A stretch of 64,000 bases of DNA, taken from Streptomyces sp. DH37 (GTDB taxonomy: Bacteria; Actinomycetota; Actinomycetes; Streptomycetales; Streptomycetaceae). Made by a program: the position numbers and the translations under genes. This document shows positions 52,140 to 61,438 of the stretch, in pieces. Below the pieces are notes generated by a model. That model saw only the letters and a program-made list of their open reading frames with translations. It had not been told where the DNA came from and did no database searches. How positions within the stretch are numbered: position 1 is the first letter of the stretch; every line of letters starts with the position of its first letter. Location of the stretch: the NCBI RefSeq assembly GCF_029813835.1, contig NZ_JARVKV010000022.1:21068-85067 (forward strand), written 5' to 3'.

Positions 52140-52322
52140 GCTCGGCCATGCATTCACCCGGGGCCTGGAGCGGGGCCGTGAGGCCGTGGGCGCAGCCTTC
52201 ACGCTCCGCTACCACAACGGCGGCACCGAAGGCGTCAACACCAAGTTCAAGGTGATCGCGCGGCAAATGTACGGGCGGGCAGGCTTCGCCCTCCCCCGTC
52301 ATCGCATCCTTCTCGGACAGCG
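52140..52322 (+). pseudogene. ISL3-family transposase C-terminal fragment
   Basis: LGHAFTRGLERGREAVGAAF, then YHNGGTEGVNTKFKVIARQM and YGRAGFALPRHRILLG match the C-terminus of ISL3-type transposases (SNG-TEGVN-K-KLIKRQMYGRAGF-LLR-RILL). The rest of the gene is absent. Confidence 0.88.
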
Positions 52323-52400
52323 TCACCCTCCGCCACTACTGAAAGTGAGACAGGGCCGCTCGATTGACAGACCTGCACGAGGTCCGAGCGCCGGGAGGGC

Positions 52401-52436
52401 GGGCGGGGTGACCGTGGTGGCACGGTCGCCCCGCCC
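52401..52436 (-). terminator. Terminator of the amine catabolism operon
   Basis: GGGCGGGGTGACCGTG (52401-52416) pairs with 52421-52436, with one G-T pair, around a 4-base loop, about 20 bases after the aldehyde dehydrogenase stop. Confidence 0.85.
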
Positions 52437-52454
52437 GTCTCGCGGGCCGCCCGA

Positions 52455-53885
52455 TCACAGGGCGGTCATCACGTGCTTGATCCGCGTGTAGTCCTCGAAG
52501 CCGTACGCCGACAGGTCCTTGCCGTAGCCGGATTTCTTGAAGCCGCCGTGCGGCATCTCGGCGACCAGCGGGATGTGCGTGTTGATCCACACGCAGCCGA
52601 AGTCCAGCACCTTCGACATCCGCATCGCCCGCGCGTGGTCCTTCGTCCACACCGAGGAGGCCAGGGCGTATTCGACGCCGTTGGCCCACGTGACGGCCTG
52701 CTCCTCGTCACGGAAGGACTGCACGGTGATCACGGGGCCGAAGACCTCGTTCTGGATGATCTCGTCGTCCTGCCGCAGCCCGGAGACAACCGTCGGCGCG
52801 TAGAAGTAGCCCCTGTCACCGACCCGCCGCCCACCGGCCTCCACCCTGGCATGGGCCGGTAGACGGTCGATGAACCCGGCGACCCGCTCCAGCTGTCCCG
52901 CGTTGTTCAGCGGCCCGTACAGGGCGTCCTCCTCACCGGGCCCGGTCCTGGTCTCCACCGCGGCCTTGGCCAGCGCCGCGACGAACTCGTCGTGCACCGA
53001 CTCGTGTACGAGGACACGCGTGGCGGCGGTACAGTCCTGCCCGGCGTTGAAGTAGCCGGCGACAGCGATGTCCTCGACCGCCTTGCCGAGGTCCGCGTCC
53101 TCGAACACCACGACCGGCGCCTTCCCGCCCAGCTCCAGGTGAACCCGCTTGAGGTCCTTGGCCGCGCTCCCGGCCACCTCCATACCCGCCCGCACAGACC
53201 CGGTGATCGACGCCATCGCCGGAACCGGATGCTCCACCATCAGACGCCCCGTGTCCCGGTCGCCGCACACGACATTGAAAACACCCCTGGGCAGCACGTC
53301 CCCGATGATCTCGGCGAGCAGCACGGTGGAGGCCGGGGTGGTGTCCGACGGCTTGAGGACGACGGTGTTGCCCGCGGCCAGCGCCGGGGCGAACTTCCAC
53401 ACGGCCATCATCATCGGGTAGTTCCACGGCGCGACCTGGGCGCAGACGCCGACCGGCTCGCGCCGGACGAAGGACGTCATGCCCTCCATGTACTCGCCGG
53501 CGGACTTGCCCTCCAGCAGGCGGGCGGCGCCCGCGAAGAAGCGGATCTGGTCGAGCATCACCGGCAACTCCTCCGAGGCGGTCAGCTCCCGCGGCTTCCC
53601 GGTGTCCCGGCACTCCGCGTCCAGCAGTTCCTCCCCCCGCGCCTCGAGAGCGTCGGCGATCTTCAGCAGGGCGAGCTGCCGTGCGGCGGGAGTACTGTCC
53701 CGCCACCCCGGAAACGCCGCCCGCGCGGCCTCCATCGCCGCGTCGACGTCCGCCTCACGGGACAGCGGAGCGGTGGCATAGACCTCACCGGTGGCGGGAT
53801 CGACCACCTCAGTCGTCTGGCCGTCGGCCGCGTCCCGGAACTCCCCGGCGATGTAGTTGCGCAGTCGGCGCAGTCCTTCATTCAC
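52455..53885 (-). CDS. Aldehyde dehydrogenase, probably gamma-aminobutyraldehyde type
   Basis: A 476-residue NAD(P)-dependent aldehyde dehydrogenase. The GTG at 53885 with AGGAGGGG upstream is the start (VNEGLRRLRNYIAGEFRD). Key residues: VCAQVAPWNYPMMMAVWKFA, NTVVLKPSDTTPASTVLLAE, the general base Glu in HLELGGKAPVVVF and the nucleophile Cys in NAGQDCTAATR. It is the last gene of an operon after an amine oxidase and an amino acid/amine permease. In that setting it would oxidise the aminoaldehyde formed from putrescine or another primary amine to the amino acid, for example GABA. The substrate choice rests on context. Confidence 0.93.
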   Translation of the reverse strand: MNEGLRRLRNYIAGEFRDAADGQTTEVVDPATGEVYATAPLSREADVDAAMEAARAAFPGWRDSTPAARQLALLKIADALEARGEELLDAECRDTGKPRELTASEELPVMLDQIRFFAGAARLLEGKSAGEYMEGMTSFVRREPVGVCAQVAPWNYPMMMAVWKFAPALAAGNTVVLKPSDTTPASTVLLAEIIGDVLPRGVFNVVCGDRDTGRLMVEHPVPAMASITGSVRAGMEVAGSAAKDLKRVHLELGGKAPVVVFEDADLGKAVEDIAVAGYFNAGQDCTAATRVLVHESVHDEFVAALAKAAVETRTGPGEEDALYGPLNNAGQLERVAGFIDRLPAHARVEAGGRRVGDRGYFYAPTVVSGLRQDDEIIQNEVFGPVITVQSFRDEEQAVTWANGVEYALASSVWTKDHARAMRMSKVLDFGCVWINTHIPLVAEMPHGGFKKSGYGKDLSAYGFEDYTRIKHVMTAL

Positions 53886-53948
53886 TGCACCCCTCCTCAT
53901 CCTCGAACGGTATACACGTAAATCCCCCTGAACAGGGGCAGTTCTTCA

Positions 53949-55496
53949 TCAAGGGGCCATGGTCGAGTCGCTGCGCGGGAGGGTCTCACCGCGGAAGTAC
54001 TCAGGCCGTCGGAGCCGCTGCACGATCGTCACGACGACGCCCAGCAGCAGCACCGTGACCCCGAGGACGAATACCAGGCCGACTCCGCCGATCTGCGACC
54101 CCGAGCCGTAGGAGGGGTCCATCGAGTCGTAACAGGTCTGGACGAAGAAGAACAGGAGCAGGATGCCGCCGATGCCGGGCAGCAGTCCCTTCATGAGGAA
54201 GGCCCTGAGGCCGCGGCCGAGCTCCTTGCGGAAATACCACACGCAGGCGAGTGCCGTGATGCCGTAGTAGAAGCAGACCATCATGCCGAGTGCCGTGATG
54301 GTGTCCCACAGCACGTCCTCGGACAGCACCCGCATGACGGCGTAGAAGGCCGATGCCACGAGCGCGGCCGCGATCGTGGCGTACCCCGGGGACTGGAACC
54401 GCGGCGTGATGCGCGCGTAGGCCGGCGGCAGAGCGCCGTAGTGGCCCATGGCGAGCATGGTGCGCGCCGGGGACATGAACGTCGACTGCAGGGAGGCGGT
54501 CGAGGAGGAGAGCACGGCCAGGGACATCAGAATCGCGGTCGGTCCCATCACCGGCCCGGCCAACGCCGCGAAGACGTTCTCCTGGATGTCTTCGTTTCCG
54601 AGTCCGTGCGCGCCGTCGGAGATGCCGGAGTAGCTGAGCACGCCCAGCGCGACCGTCATGTACAGGACGAGGATGACCAGGATCGTGGTCACGGCCGCGC
54701 GTCCCGGGGTGGTGGAGGATCCCTTGGTCTCCTCGTTGATGGTGAGGACGACGTCCCAGCCCCAGTAGATGAAGACGGAGAGGGAGATGCCGGCGACGAA
54801 GGACGAGAAGGAGTCGACCGCGAACGGGTTGAACCACTCCGCGCTTATCGAGGAGGCGTCGAAGGCCGTCCCGTCGTTCACGTGGTCGAACGCGGCGACG
54901 GAGAACCAGACGAGGACGATGATCTGGAAGGTGACCAGGACGTACTGGACGGCCTTGGTCGCCTCGAGCCCGCGGTAGGAGACCCAGCAGGCCAGCGCCA
55001 TGAACACCAGGCAGGTGGCGACGTTGACCGGCACATTGCGGGTGAGGTCGGCCAGCCCGTCGTTGTCCGTGATCTGGGCGAGGAGCAGGTAGAAGAAGTC
55101 GACCGCGATGCCCGCCAAGTTCGAGAGCACCAGGATGGTCGCGGCCAGCAGGCCCCAGCCGCCCATCCAGCCCACCCACGGGCCGAAGGCGCGGGACGCC
55201 CAGGTGAAGGTGGTGCCGGCATCCGGCATCGCCCGGTTCAGCTCGCGGTAGCCGATGGCGACCAGGAGCATCGGTATGAAGCCGACGAGGAAGATCGCCG
55301 GGAGTTGCTTCCCCACGACGGCCGCGGACGGGCCGAGCGCGCCCGAGAGCGTGTAGGCCGGGGCGATGCAGGAGACTCCGATGACGACTGCGCCCAGCAG
55401 CCCGACGCGCCCTGTGGCCAGGCCTTTGTCGCTGCCTCTGTCGCTGTCGTTGTCGTTGTCGCCGGAGGTGGCGGTGCCCGCGACGGGAGTGGTCAT
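53949..55496 (-). CDS. APC-family amino acid/polyamine permease
   Basis: A 515-residue permease with about twelve membrane segments: GAVVIGVSCIAPAYTLSGAL (segment 1 with the unwound GVSCIAP), ELNRAMPDAGTTFTWASRAF and FIYWGWDVVLTINEETKGSS. The N-terminus is polar with an Asp-rich run (DNDNDSDRGSDKG). The ATG overlaps the TGA of the UspA-like frame as ATGA. It likely imports the amine that the operon degrades, probably putrescine or a related diamine. Confidence 0.93.
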   Translation of the reverse strand: MTTPVAGTATSGDNDNDSDRGSDKGLATGRVGLLGAVVIGVSCIAPAYTLSGALGPSAAVVGKQLPAIFLVGFIPMLLVAIGYRELNRAMPDAGTTFTWASRAFGPWVGWMGGWGLLAATILVLSNLAGIAVDFFYLLLAQITDNDGLADLTRNVPVNVATCLVFMALACWVSYRGLEATKAVQYVLVTFQIIVLVWFSVAAFDHVNDGTAFDASSISAEWFNPFAVDSFSSFVAGISLSVFIYWGWDVVLTINEETKGSSTTPGRAAVTTILVILVLYMTVALGVLSYSGISDGAHGLGNEDIQENVFAALAGPVMGPTAILMSLAVLSSSTASLQSTFMSPARTMLAMGHYGALPPAYARITPRFQSPGYATIAAALVASAFYAVMRVLSEDVLWDTITALGMMVCFYYGITALACVWYFRKELGRGLRAFLMKGLLPGIGGILLLFFFVQTCYDSMDPSYGSGSQIGGVGLVFVLGVTVLLLGVVVTIVQRLRRPEYFRGETLPRSDSTMAP

Positions 55497-55908
55497 CGCT
55501 GTTCTCCATCCGTGTGCGGCACGACCACCGTGGGAAGGGGAAGGTGCCGGAGGATTCTGGTTGCTGTGGTTTCGGGAGAAGTGCGCCGGTCCGGCGCGAG
55601 GCGGGAGGAACCGGGCAGCGGAATGCCGCGCGGTTCCCGGGCGATCGGCTCGACGGCTTGTTTCGCGGCCTGGCCCTGCCCGGTCCCGGCACCGGCCTTG
55701 CCTTCGGTGAAGCCCTCCGCGGCGGCTGTTGTCAGCTCCGCGGTGCGCTGTCGCGCGGACTCCTCCGCGCCGATAGGAGTGTCGGAGCGGACCACGAGCA
55801 CGATGCCGAGCGCCGCCCCCGGTGACTGCGCGAGGTCTGCTCCCGGACGCAGTGCCGCCTCGCTCCGCTCGTCGCCGCCGTACGCGACGGCGCGATGCGG
55901 GCGCTCAT
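55493..55908 (-). pseudogene. UspA-like universal stress protein frame with an N-terminal frameshift
   Basis: An ATG at 55906-55908 overlaps the amine oxidase stop and begins MSARIAPSR. The protein-like sequence is in another frame from the tenth codon on: AVAYGGDERSEAALRPGADL, GIVLVVRSDTPIGAEESARQ and RILRHLPLPTVVVPHTDGEQ, ending in the family's PVVVVP-like strand. One extra base after the fifth codon would restore MSARIAxVAYGG. The stop overlaps the permease start as ATGA. Either a real frameshift or a sequence error. Confidence 0.7.
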
Positions 55909-57305
55909 GACGCCTCGCCCCGGGAGGTGCCCGCGAACTCGTCGAGCAGTTCCTCGGCGGTGACGCGGCCCATCCGGAGCGCGCCCTCGACGTGCTGGTA
56001 GCCCTCGGCGGCCAGGTCGGAGCTGGCCCAGTGGATCGGGCCGACGGGGGCCCGCTGGTCGGCACCGTACCGGGTGAGGCCGCCGAGGTCGAAGCTCGCG
56101 GCGTAGGCGCCCCGGGTCCACTCCTCGCTGCCCCAGTCAGACTCGTAGTAGACCACCGGCTCGAGCGCCCGGTCACCGAGGTAGGAGGCGATGGAGGCGA
56201 GGATGCGGCGGCGGCGCTCCTCGGCCGGCAGCGCGAAGACGGCGTCGGCCTTCTCGTCGGAGACGAAGGCGACCAGGGTCCCGCGGGTGTCGCCGTGGTT
56301 GGTGTTGTCGTACACCTCCTGGACCAGCTCCCCGGCACCGAACCCGGTTCCGGACAGGCCGTCCTCGCGCCAGAAGGGCGTTTCGTACACCGCGTGCACC
56401 TTGATCACCAGACCGAGCGAGAAGTGCTGGTGGAGCTGGTGCTGGCGGCGCGGCAGCGGCGGTTCGTAGGAGACCCGGGTGTACAGGTTCGGCGGTACCG
56501 CCATGATGACCTTCCGCGCCCGTACGGTGACGCGATCGGAGACGACGGTGACTCCCGCGTCGTCCCAGCGCACCGTCCGGACCGGGGTGGACAGGTGGAC
56601 GTCGTCCCCCAGCGCGGAGGCCATGGCCTGACTGACCGCTTGCATGCCGCCGACCACTCGCCGGTCGAGGATGAAGTCCTCGTCGACGAGGTTGGAGAAG
56701 GAGCCGGCGGAGGCCGCCATCAGGATCGCCTGGAGCGCGGAGAAGGCGTGCGCGGGCTTGGTGAGCATCCCGCCGGCGATGAAAAGACCGACGTTCTGGC
56801 ACGCCTCTTCGTCGTCCGACTGCTCGCGCAGCCAGTGGTGGAAGGAGATCGTGTCGAGTTCGCGGGCTTTGGGGTGGGCCCACGGCTCCGTGGCGCCGAT
56901 CTCGGCGGCGAGCGCGTCGAGGGTCTGGACGAGGCGCTCCATCTCGGCGGCAGTGCGTTCGCCGACGGGGAAGCGGTCTCCCCTGTAGCGGGTGCGGGTG
57001 CCGTCCGGAGAGATGTAGACCGAGTCACCGTCCCGGTGACGCTGGTAGGTCTCCATGCCGAGTTCGTCGAGCAGGGTGAGGAGCTCGGTCTGGTCGGGTG
57101 AAACCCACTGGCCGCCGATCTCCAGCCAGGCGCCGTCGACGGTGTCGCTCCACGTGCGCCCACCGACTCGGTCGCGGGCTTCCAGAACGGCGACGCTGAC
57201 GCCGGCCTTGCTGAGGCGACGGGCGGCCATCAAGCCGGCCGGTCCGGCGCCGACGACGACGACATCGCGATCGAGGGTAGGGGAGGTGGGTTGAGGGCTG
57301 TGCAT
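55905..57305 (-). CDS. Flavin-dependent amine oxidase (putrescine-oxidase-like)
   Basis: A 466-residue FAD enzyme. The dinucleotide motif is DVVVVGAGPAGLMAARRLSK, followed by EARDRVGGRTWSDTVDGAWL and EIGGQWVSPDQTELLTLLDE. The substrate domain has LFIAGGMLTKPAHAFSALQA. The FAD-binding C-terminus reads IHWASSDLAAEGYQHVEGAL. It resembles actinobacterial monoamine and putrescine oxidases, which give the aminoaldehyde, ammonia and hydrogen peroxide. It is the first gene of a four-frame operon, and a TetR gene diverges 177 bases away. Confidence 0.93.
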   Translation of the reverse strand: MHSPQPTSPTLDRDVVVVGAGPAGLMAARRLSKAGVSVAVLEARDRVGGRTWSDTVDGAWLEIGGQWVSPDQTELLTLLDELGMETYQRHRDGDSVYISPDGTRTRYRGDRFPVGERTAAEMERLVQTLDALAAEIGATEPWAHPKARELDTISFHHWLREQSDDEEACQNVGLFIAGGMLTKPAHAFSALQAILMAASAGSFSNLVDEDFILDRRVVGGMQAVSQAMASALGDDVHLSTPVRTVRWDDAGVTVVSDRVTVRARKVIMAVPPNLYTRVSYEPPLPRRQHQLHQHFSLGLVIKVHAVYETPFWREDGLSGTGFGAGELVQEVYDNTNHGDTRGTLVAFVSDEKADAVFALPAEERRRRILASIASYLGDRALEPVVYYESDWGSEEWTRGAYAASFDLGGLTRYGADQRAPVGPIHWASSDLAAEGYQHVEGALRMGRVTAEELLDEFAGTSRGEAS

Positions 57306-57482
57306 GGTGCTTCTCCCGCGAGGAAATATGAATAGCGATCATTTAGCCTGGGCGGGGAGCGCCACGTCAATAGCCTGGAACGAGAAATCCTCCGGCCGGG
57401 CAAGCGGCGCCCCTGCTGGAGGAGGAAAGGGACGGATGGGACCGTCTCCGGTCCGGGAAGATCGTCGGAACGGGCTCATGAG

Positions 57483-58145
57483 ATGGTGGACGCCGTGACA
57501 CCTGCTGAACAGCCACGCCGCCGCGGGCGCCCCACGACGCCTCTGCTGTCGCAGGAGAAGATCACCCAGGCGGCGGTGGAGCTGATCAATCTCCGGGGGT
57601 ACGCGGCGCTCACGATGTCGGCCCTCGCACGGCGGCTGGAAGTGGCGCCGTCCGCTCTCTACAACCACGTGAAATCGAAGCGCCAGCTGCTGCTGTGGAT
57701 ACAGGACCACGTCAACATGGAGATCGACTGCTCCGACTTCGGTGTGCGGCCCTGGGATGTCGCCCTGGAGTCGTGGGCCCGCTCCTATCGCGATGCGTAT
57801 GCGCGGCACTCACCGCTTGTCCCGGTCATCGCGGTGACACCGATCGCCGGCTCCCCGCACACGGTCGCCATGTACGAGAGGGTCGCCGCCGGACTGCGCG
57901 CCGGAGGCTGGCCGGACGACCAGGTCATGGACGTCGTCGTGGCGGTCGAGTCCTTCGTTCTCGGCTCCGCCCTGGACGTGACCGCGCCCGATGACATTTT
58001 CGACGTTCCGAGTGACCAGGCCCCCGTACTGGCGGAGGTCGTCGGTGCCCGGGTGGGACGTGATGCGGCCAGAGCCGCCTTCGACCTCGGGCTCGCCACG
58101 GTGCTGGCCGGGCTGCGAGACCGGCTGAAGGCCCTCGGAGGGTGA
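57483..58145 (+). CDS. TetR-family transcriptional regulator of the amine catabolism operon
   Basis: A 220-residue regulator with RRRGRPTTPLLSQEKITQAA, LINLRGYAALTMSALARRLE and VAPSALYNHVKSKRQLLLWI as the DNA-binding domain, and a TetR_C-type ligand domain with AYARHSPLVPVIAVTPIAGS. It diverges from the amine oxidase gene and is its likely repressor. Two AATAGC elements occur in the 177-base gap, but no clear palindrome was found. Confidence 0.92.
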   Translation: MVDAVTPAEQPRRRGRPTTPLLSQEKITQAAVELINLRGYAALTMSALARRLEVAPSALYNHVKSKRQLLLWIQDHVNMEIDCSDFGVRPWDVALESWARSYRDAYARHSPLVPVIAVTPIAGSPHTVAMYERVAAGLRAGGWPDDQVMDVVVAVESFVLGSALDVTAPDDIFDVPSDQAPVLAEVVGARVGRDAARAAFDLGLATVLAGLRDRLKALGG

Positions 58146-58229
58146 CGAGGCCCACGGGGCGGACGACGCCGGCCGGTCGTCCTTACGAGTTAGTGGGTGA
58201 GGCGTGTTCAGCCTCGTCGTGGCCTGCTC

Positions 58230-58398
58230 TCAGATGGTGGTGGTGCGGCCGGAGACGAGGCCGGCGATGGCGCGGTAGGTGTCGGGCAGGCGGTCGCGCC
58301 GGTGTGCCCAGCGCGTCAGCTGCTTCCAGCGCTTGTGATCGGCGAGGGCGTGCTCGACGGTGATGCGGTCTGAGGAGTGCCAGGGGCGCTCGCGTTCC
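58230..58398 (-). pseudogene. C-terminal end of an IS5-type transposase split by a mobile element
   Basis: WERERPWHSSDRITVEHALA, DHKRWKQLTRWAHRRDRLPD and TYRAIAGLVSGRTTTI is the end of a DDE-superfamily transposase. The preceding part, ending GTVQQ, lies at 61828-62602. When the 58404-61822 element and one target copy are removed, the frame joins as VQQWERER. Confidence 0.92.
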
Positions 58399-58403
58399 CA
58401 TTG
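58399..58403. repeat. Target site duplication CATTG, left copy
   Basis: CATTG flanks the mobile structure at 58399-58403 and again at 61823-61827. Removing one copy and the element restores an intact transposase reading frame across the junction. Confidence 0.85.
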
Positions 58404-58576
58404 AGATCGTTTCATCTTGAACTCGCAGGTCGGGCCGCTGGTGTGGGTGGGGGTTGACGCGCTCGTGCTGGTCTCGGACGTGATCATTAGCAGGTGATCG
58501 TCTGCCACGGGCCGGTTCGCGGGTTCCGGGGTGGTCCGCCGGAGGCGTCTCGTAGGTTCCGCAGTGGGGGAGGCGC

Positions 58577-59059
58577 ATGGTGGACGTGCTGACGTGGACG
58601 ATCGAGCAGCGGATGCGACTGACTGAGCGTGCCGAGCTGCTGCGCAAAGAGCTGGCGGAGATTGACGCCGAGCTGGGCCGGCTGGAGGCTGCCGAGGTGG
58701 TGTTCGGTCAGTGGGCCGAGGCGACCGACGGGGGACGGCGGCCGTCGGGCATCGTGGATTCGGAGCGCGTCGCGGCTGGTCCGGGTACGGGCGGGATGCG
58801 ATTGGTGCCGGACCGTGTCGAGGGGATGGGGCTGGAGGCCCTGACCTCGGAGTACCGGCGGATCATGGAGATCGTGGCCGGGGCGGACGGTCCGGTGATG
58901 GCCAAGGACGTCGCGATGGCACTGGGCCGGGAACTCACACCGGGCAAGGTCGAGCCGGTCCGCGGCCAGCTGCGCAAACTCGCCGACCGGGGCTGGCTGA
59001 AGCGGACCGATCAGGGCGCTATCTGCCGCGCTGACCGGCCGGTTCTCGCCGTAACGTGA
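58577..59059 (+). CDS. IS-associated accessory protein (coiled coil plus winged helix)
   Basis: A 160-residue protein. An N-terminal coiled coil (WTIEQRMRLTERAELLRKEL, EIDAELGRLEAAEVVF) is followed by a winged-helix-like region (LTSEYRRIMEIVAGADGPVM, AKDVAMALGRELTPGKVEPV, RGQLRKLADRGWLKRTDQGA). The ATG has a GGGGGAGG site. It lies 27 bases before the transposase gene and inside the same ends, so it is probably part of the element and may help transposition or its regulation. Confidence 0.8.
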   Translation: MVDVLTWTIEQRMRLTERAELLRKELAEIDAELGRLEAAEVVFGQWAEATDGGRRPSGIVDSERVAAGPGTGGMRLVPDRVEGMGLEALTSEYRRIMEIVAGADGPVMAKDVAMALGRELTPGKVEPVRGQLRKLADRGWLKRTDQGAICRADRPVLAVT

Positions 59060-59086
59060 GGGCCCCCGGCGGGAGTTGGTTCGCGT

Positions 59087-59920
59087 GTGAAGACTCACCG
59101 CCTCGCCGAGGGCACTCGCGATGCTGTCTACCAGGTTCGGCTCCCCGTGTCGAAGCGGACCATCGAACTCGTCGCCAGCCTGATACGCGGGCGGCGCAAG
59201 CAGCTCGGCACCCGCTGGCGCAAGGTCGCCCCGGGGACCCAGGCGATCGTCGTGCTCGCCGTGCTCCGTCACGACCAGCGGCTTGTCGACATGGCCGGCG
59301 GCAACGCCGTCTCCGCCTCCACCGTGCGCCGCTGGATCCTGGAAGTCCTCGGGCTGCTTGCTGCCCGTGCCCCGCGTCTGGACCGCGCCCTGAAAAAGAT
59401 CGCCCGGCGGGGTGGCGTGGTGGTCCTGCTGGACGGCACCCTCGTGCGCACCCGCCGCCGCACCGGGGCGGACAACCGCAGGAACTACAGCGGGAAACAC
59501 AAGGCCCATGGCCTGCTCTTCCTCGCGCTGACCGATGAGAAGGGCAACCTGATCTGGATCTCCTCCGCCCGCCCCGGCCGGGCCAGCGAGACCACCGCTG
59601 CTCGCCACGACCACATCACCAGGCATCTGCGCGAGGCTGGCCTCGGCGCCCTGGCCGACCTCGGCTTCGTCGGCCTCGACGACGACCCCAACGATGCTCC
59701 GGTCATCATCACCGGCCGCAAGGCGACCCGCTCCCACCGCCTCACCGACGCCGAGAAGGAGGCGAACCGGCTGATCAGCCGCGAACGCGCCGCCATCGAG
59801 CACGGCTTCGCGAACCTGAAGACCTGGCGTATTCTGGTCAAAGTTCGCATGAGCGCACATTACGCCACCGCGCTGCTACGAGCCCTGCTCGTTCTGGCGA
59901 ACCGCGAGGTCCAGCGGTGA
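59087..59920 (+). CDS. IS5-type DDE transposase, intact
   Basis: A 277-residue transposase. The helix-turn-helix is in QAIVVLAVLRHDQRLVDMAG and VSASTVRRWILEVLGLLAAR. Catalytic residues are seen as D in VVLLDGTLVRTRRR, D in ALADLGFVGLDDDPNDAPV, and E in ERAAIEHGFANLKTWRIL. A GTG start is used. No lesion is visible, though the right inverted repeat of this copy is truncated, so it may act only on ends elsewhere. Confidence 0.92.
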   Translation: MKTHRLAEGTRDAVYQVRLPVSKRTIELVASLIRGRRKQLGTRWRKVAPGTQAIVVLAVLRHDQRLVDMAGGNAVSASTVRRWILEVLGLLAARAPRLDRALKKIARRGGVVVLLDGTLVRTRRRTGADNRRNYSGKHKAHGLLFLALTDEKGNLIWISSARPGRASETTAARHDHITRHLREAGLGALADLGFVGLDDDPNDAPVIITGRKATRSHRLTDAEKEANRLISRERAAIEHGFANLKTWRILVKVRMSAHYATALLRALLVLANREVQR

Positions 59921-59997
59921 CAGACGATCACTCCGCCTGCCAGCACGAGGACCACATCACGGACTCACACCAATACCGCAACCTGCAAGTTCAATCG

Positions 59998-60209
59998 GCC
60001 TGACCGTGCTGAGCGCCTTCGTCAACGCGCACACGAACAGCCTCGTCGCCGAGGGGAAGACGGAGGCGAAATCGCTGGTCGGCGGATACCACGTGGCCTT
60101 CCTGGCCGCCGCCGGATTCACGCTGACCGCCCTGATCATTGGCGTCGGCCTGCTCAAGGGCACGCCGTCCGCAGGCGCGAAGCAACAGACCATGGCCTCT
60201 TCCGAATAG
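59998..60209 (+). pseudogene. C-terminal fragment of an MFS drug transporter
   Basis: The frame reads LTVLSAFVNAHTNSLVAEGK, TEAKSLVGGYHVAFLAAAGF, TLTALIIGVGLLKGTPSAGA, the last two helices of a drug-type MFS transporter. It starts abruptly where the IS right end is cut, so the rest was removed in the rearrangement. Confidence 0.8.
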
Positions 60210-60260
60210 GGCGCCTCGGTCTCCTGACCAACAGAGGTCATCCCAGTCCCTGGCCCCTTT

Positions 60261-61073
60261 TCAACGTCTGCCGTTGCCCGGAGCAAGCAGACTGGTGAGC
60301 TCGGCGATCGCCTCCGGAGACGGCTTGAAGCAGCGGCGGACGTACTCCGGCTTTCTTGTGCCCGACTTCGCCATGAGCATCAGCAGCGAGGTGCCCTGCT
60401 CGCCGAGGTGGGTCAGGGCGGAATGGCGGTACTCATGCAGGTCCCAGCCGGTCCCGGACCCGCGCGGGGCGGTGTGCTCATCCGGCAGAGCGCGGGCCTG
60501 GCCGTAGGAGAGGCGGGCCAGTCCGGTGTCCGGGCACACGTCGCGCGAACTGACGATCTTGCCCGGCCCGGGGCGGCGGTGGGTGACGAACACCAGCCGC
60601 TGGATGCGGCCCTTGAGCAGGGTGCTCGGAAGTCGGAGGGCGTCGTTGCCGGTGGTGAGGACCCTGGTCTTGGACTTGGCTGGGTTCTTCCCGAGGCGGA
60701 CCGGACGGCCGTAACGGCGCCCCCGGTCCTTGTCGACCAGTTCATCCAGCAGGTGCGGGACGGTGTCGGCGACCTCCTCCAGCGCGGCGCGGACGGCTTC
60801 GGTGACCATCTCCAGCCGGGCCAGGTCGCGTACAGCGGCCAGCACGCTGTGGTGGAAGCCGGGATCGTCCAGTTCCATGGCCGTGGCGTACTTGAAGTCG
60901 ATGCGGCAGCGAACCGCCTCAGCGGCTTGCCGGTCCGACAGGCCGAGTACGAGCTGCAGCACGTACACGGTGGCCAGATGGGCGGGCGAGAGGCCTGGAC
61001 GTCCATCCCGCGGATACCAGTCCGCGAAGTCCTCGTCACACCAGAGCCCGTTCAGACGGTCTCTCACCCACAT
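60261..61073 (-). pseudogene. Chimera of an IS1182-type transposase remnant and a tyrosine integrase C-terminus
   Basis: The 270-codon frame is open from end to end. Residues 1 to about 138 are the N-terminal part of an IS1182-family transposase: [40 protein letters not shown], with an internal jump to [20 protein letters not shown] and [20 protein letters not shown]. From about residue 140 the sequence changes to a phage-type integrase end: [60 protein letters not shown]. The integrase His-x-x-Arg box (HEYRH) is present but its N-terminal half is missing. Neither half can be functional. Confidence 0.85.
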
Positions 61074-61261
61074 CGCCGCCGTGCCGCCCGGGTTGCCCGC
61101 CCGCGCGATCTGCGCGGTCAGAGGCGGAACTTCCTCACCGGAACGAGGAGGGAGCGACTACGGACACCTCGACAACCGCACGGACTCCAGGAACACCCCG
61201 AGCATGCCCACCGGCCGCCGCGACGCACCGGAAAACTCCAAGATCCCCGACAGAGCCGAGC

Positions 61262-61438
61262 TCAGCCCATGTTGGCGAATGTGAGCTCGGCCATGACCCA
61301 AAGACCGAAGAGCTGGAGCCCCAGAGCGCCAACCGCCACTCCCAACGCCGCGCCGGTGGTCAGTCGGCGCCGCACAAACCTGTATACAGAAAGCGTGACG
61401 GCTGCGACAAAGAAGAGCAGGATTACGGAAAGGGGCAT
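61262..61438 (-). CDS. 58-residue membrane protein with two helices
   Basis: The frame MPLSVILLFFVAAVTLSVYR, then FVRRRLTTGAALGVAVGALG, then LQLFGLWVMAELTFANMG has two hydrophobic helices around a basic turn. The ATG has an AGAGG site 6 bases upstream. Many codons end in T or A (CTT, TCC, GTA, TTT), unlike the neighbouring genes, which suggests recent arrival. Function unknown. Confidence 0.6.
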   Translation of the reverse strand: MPLSVILLFFVAAVTLSVYRFVRRRLTTGAALGVAVGALGLQLFGLWVMAELTFANMG

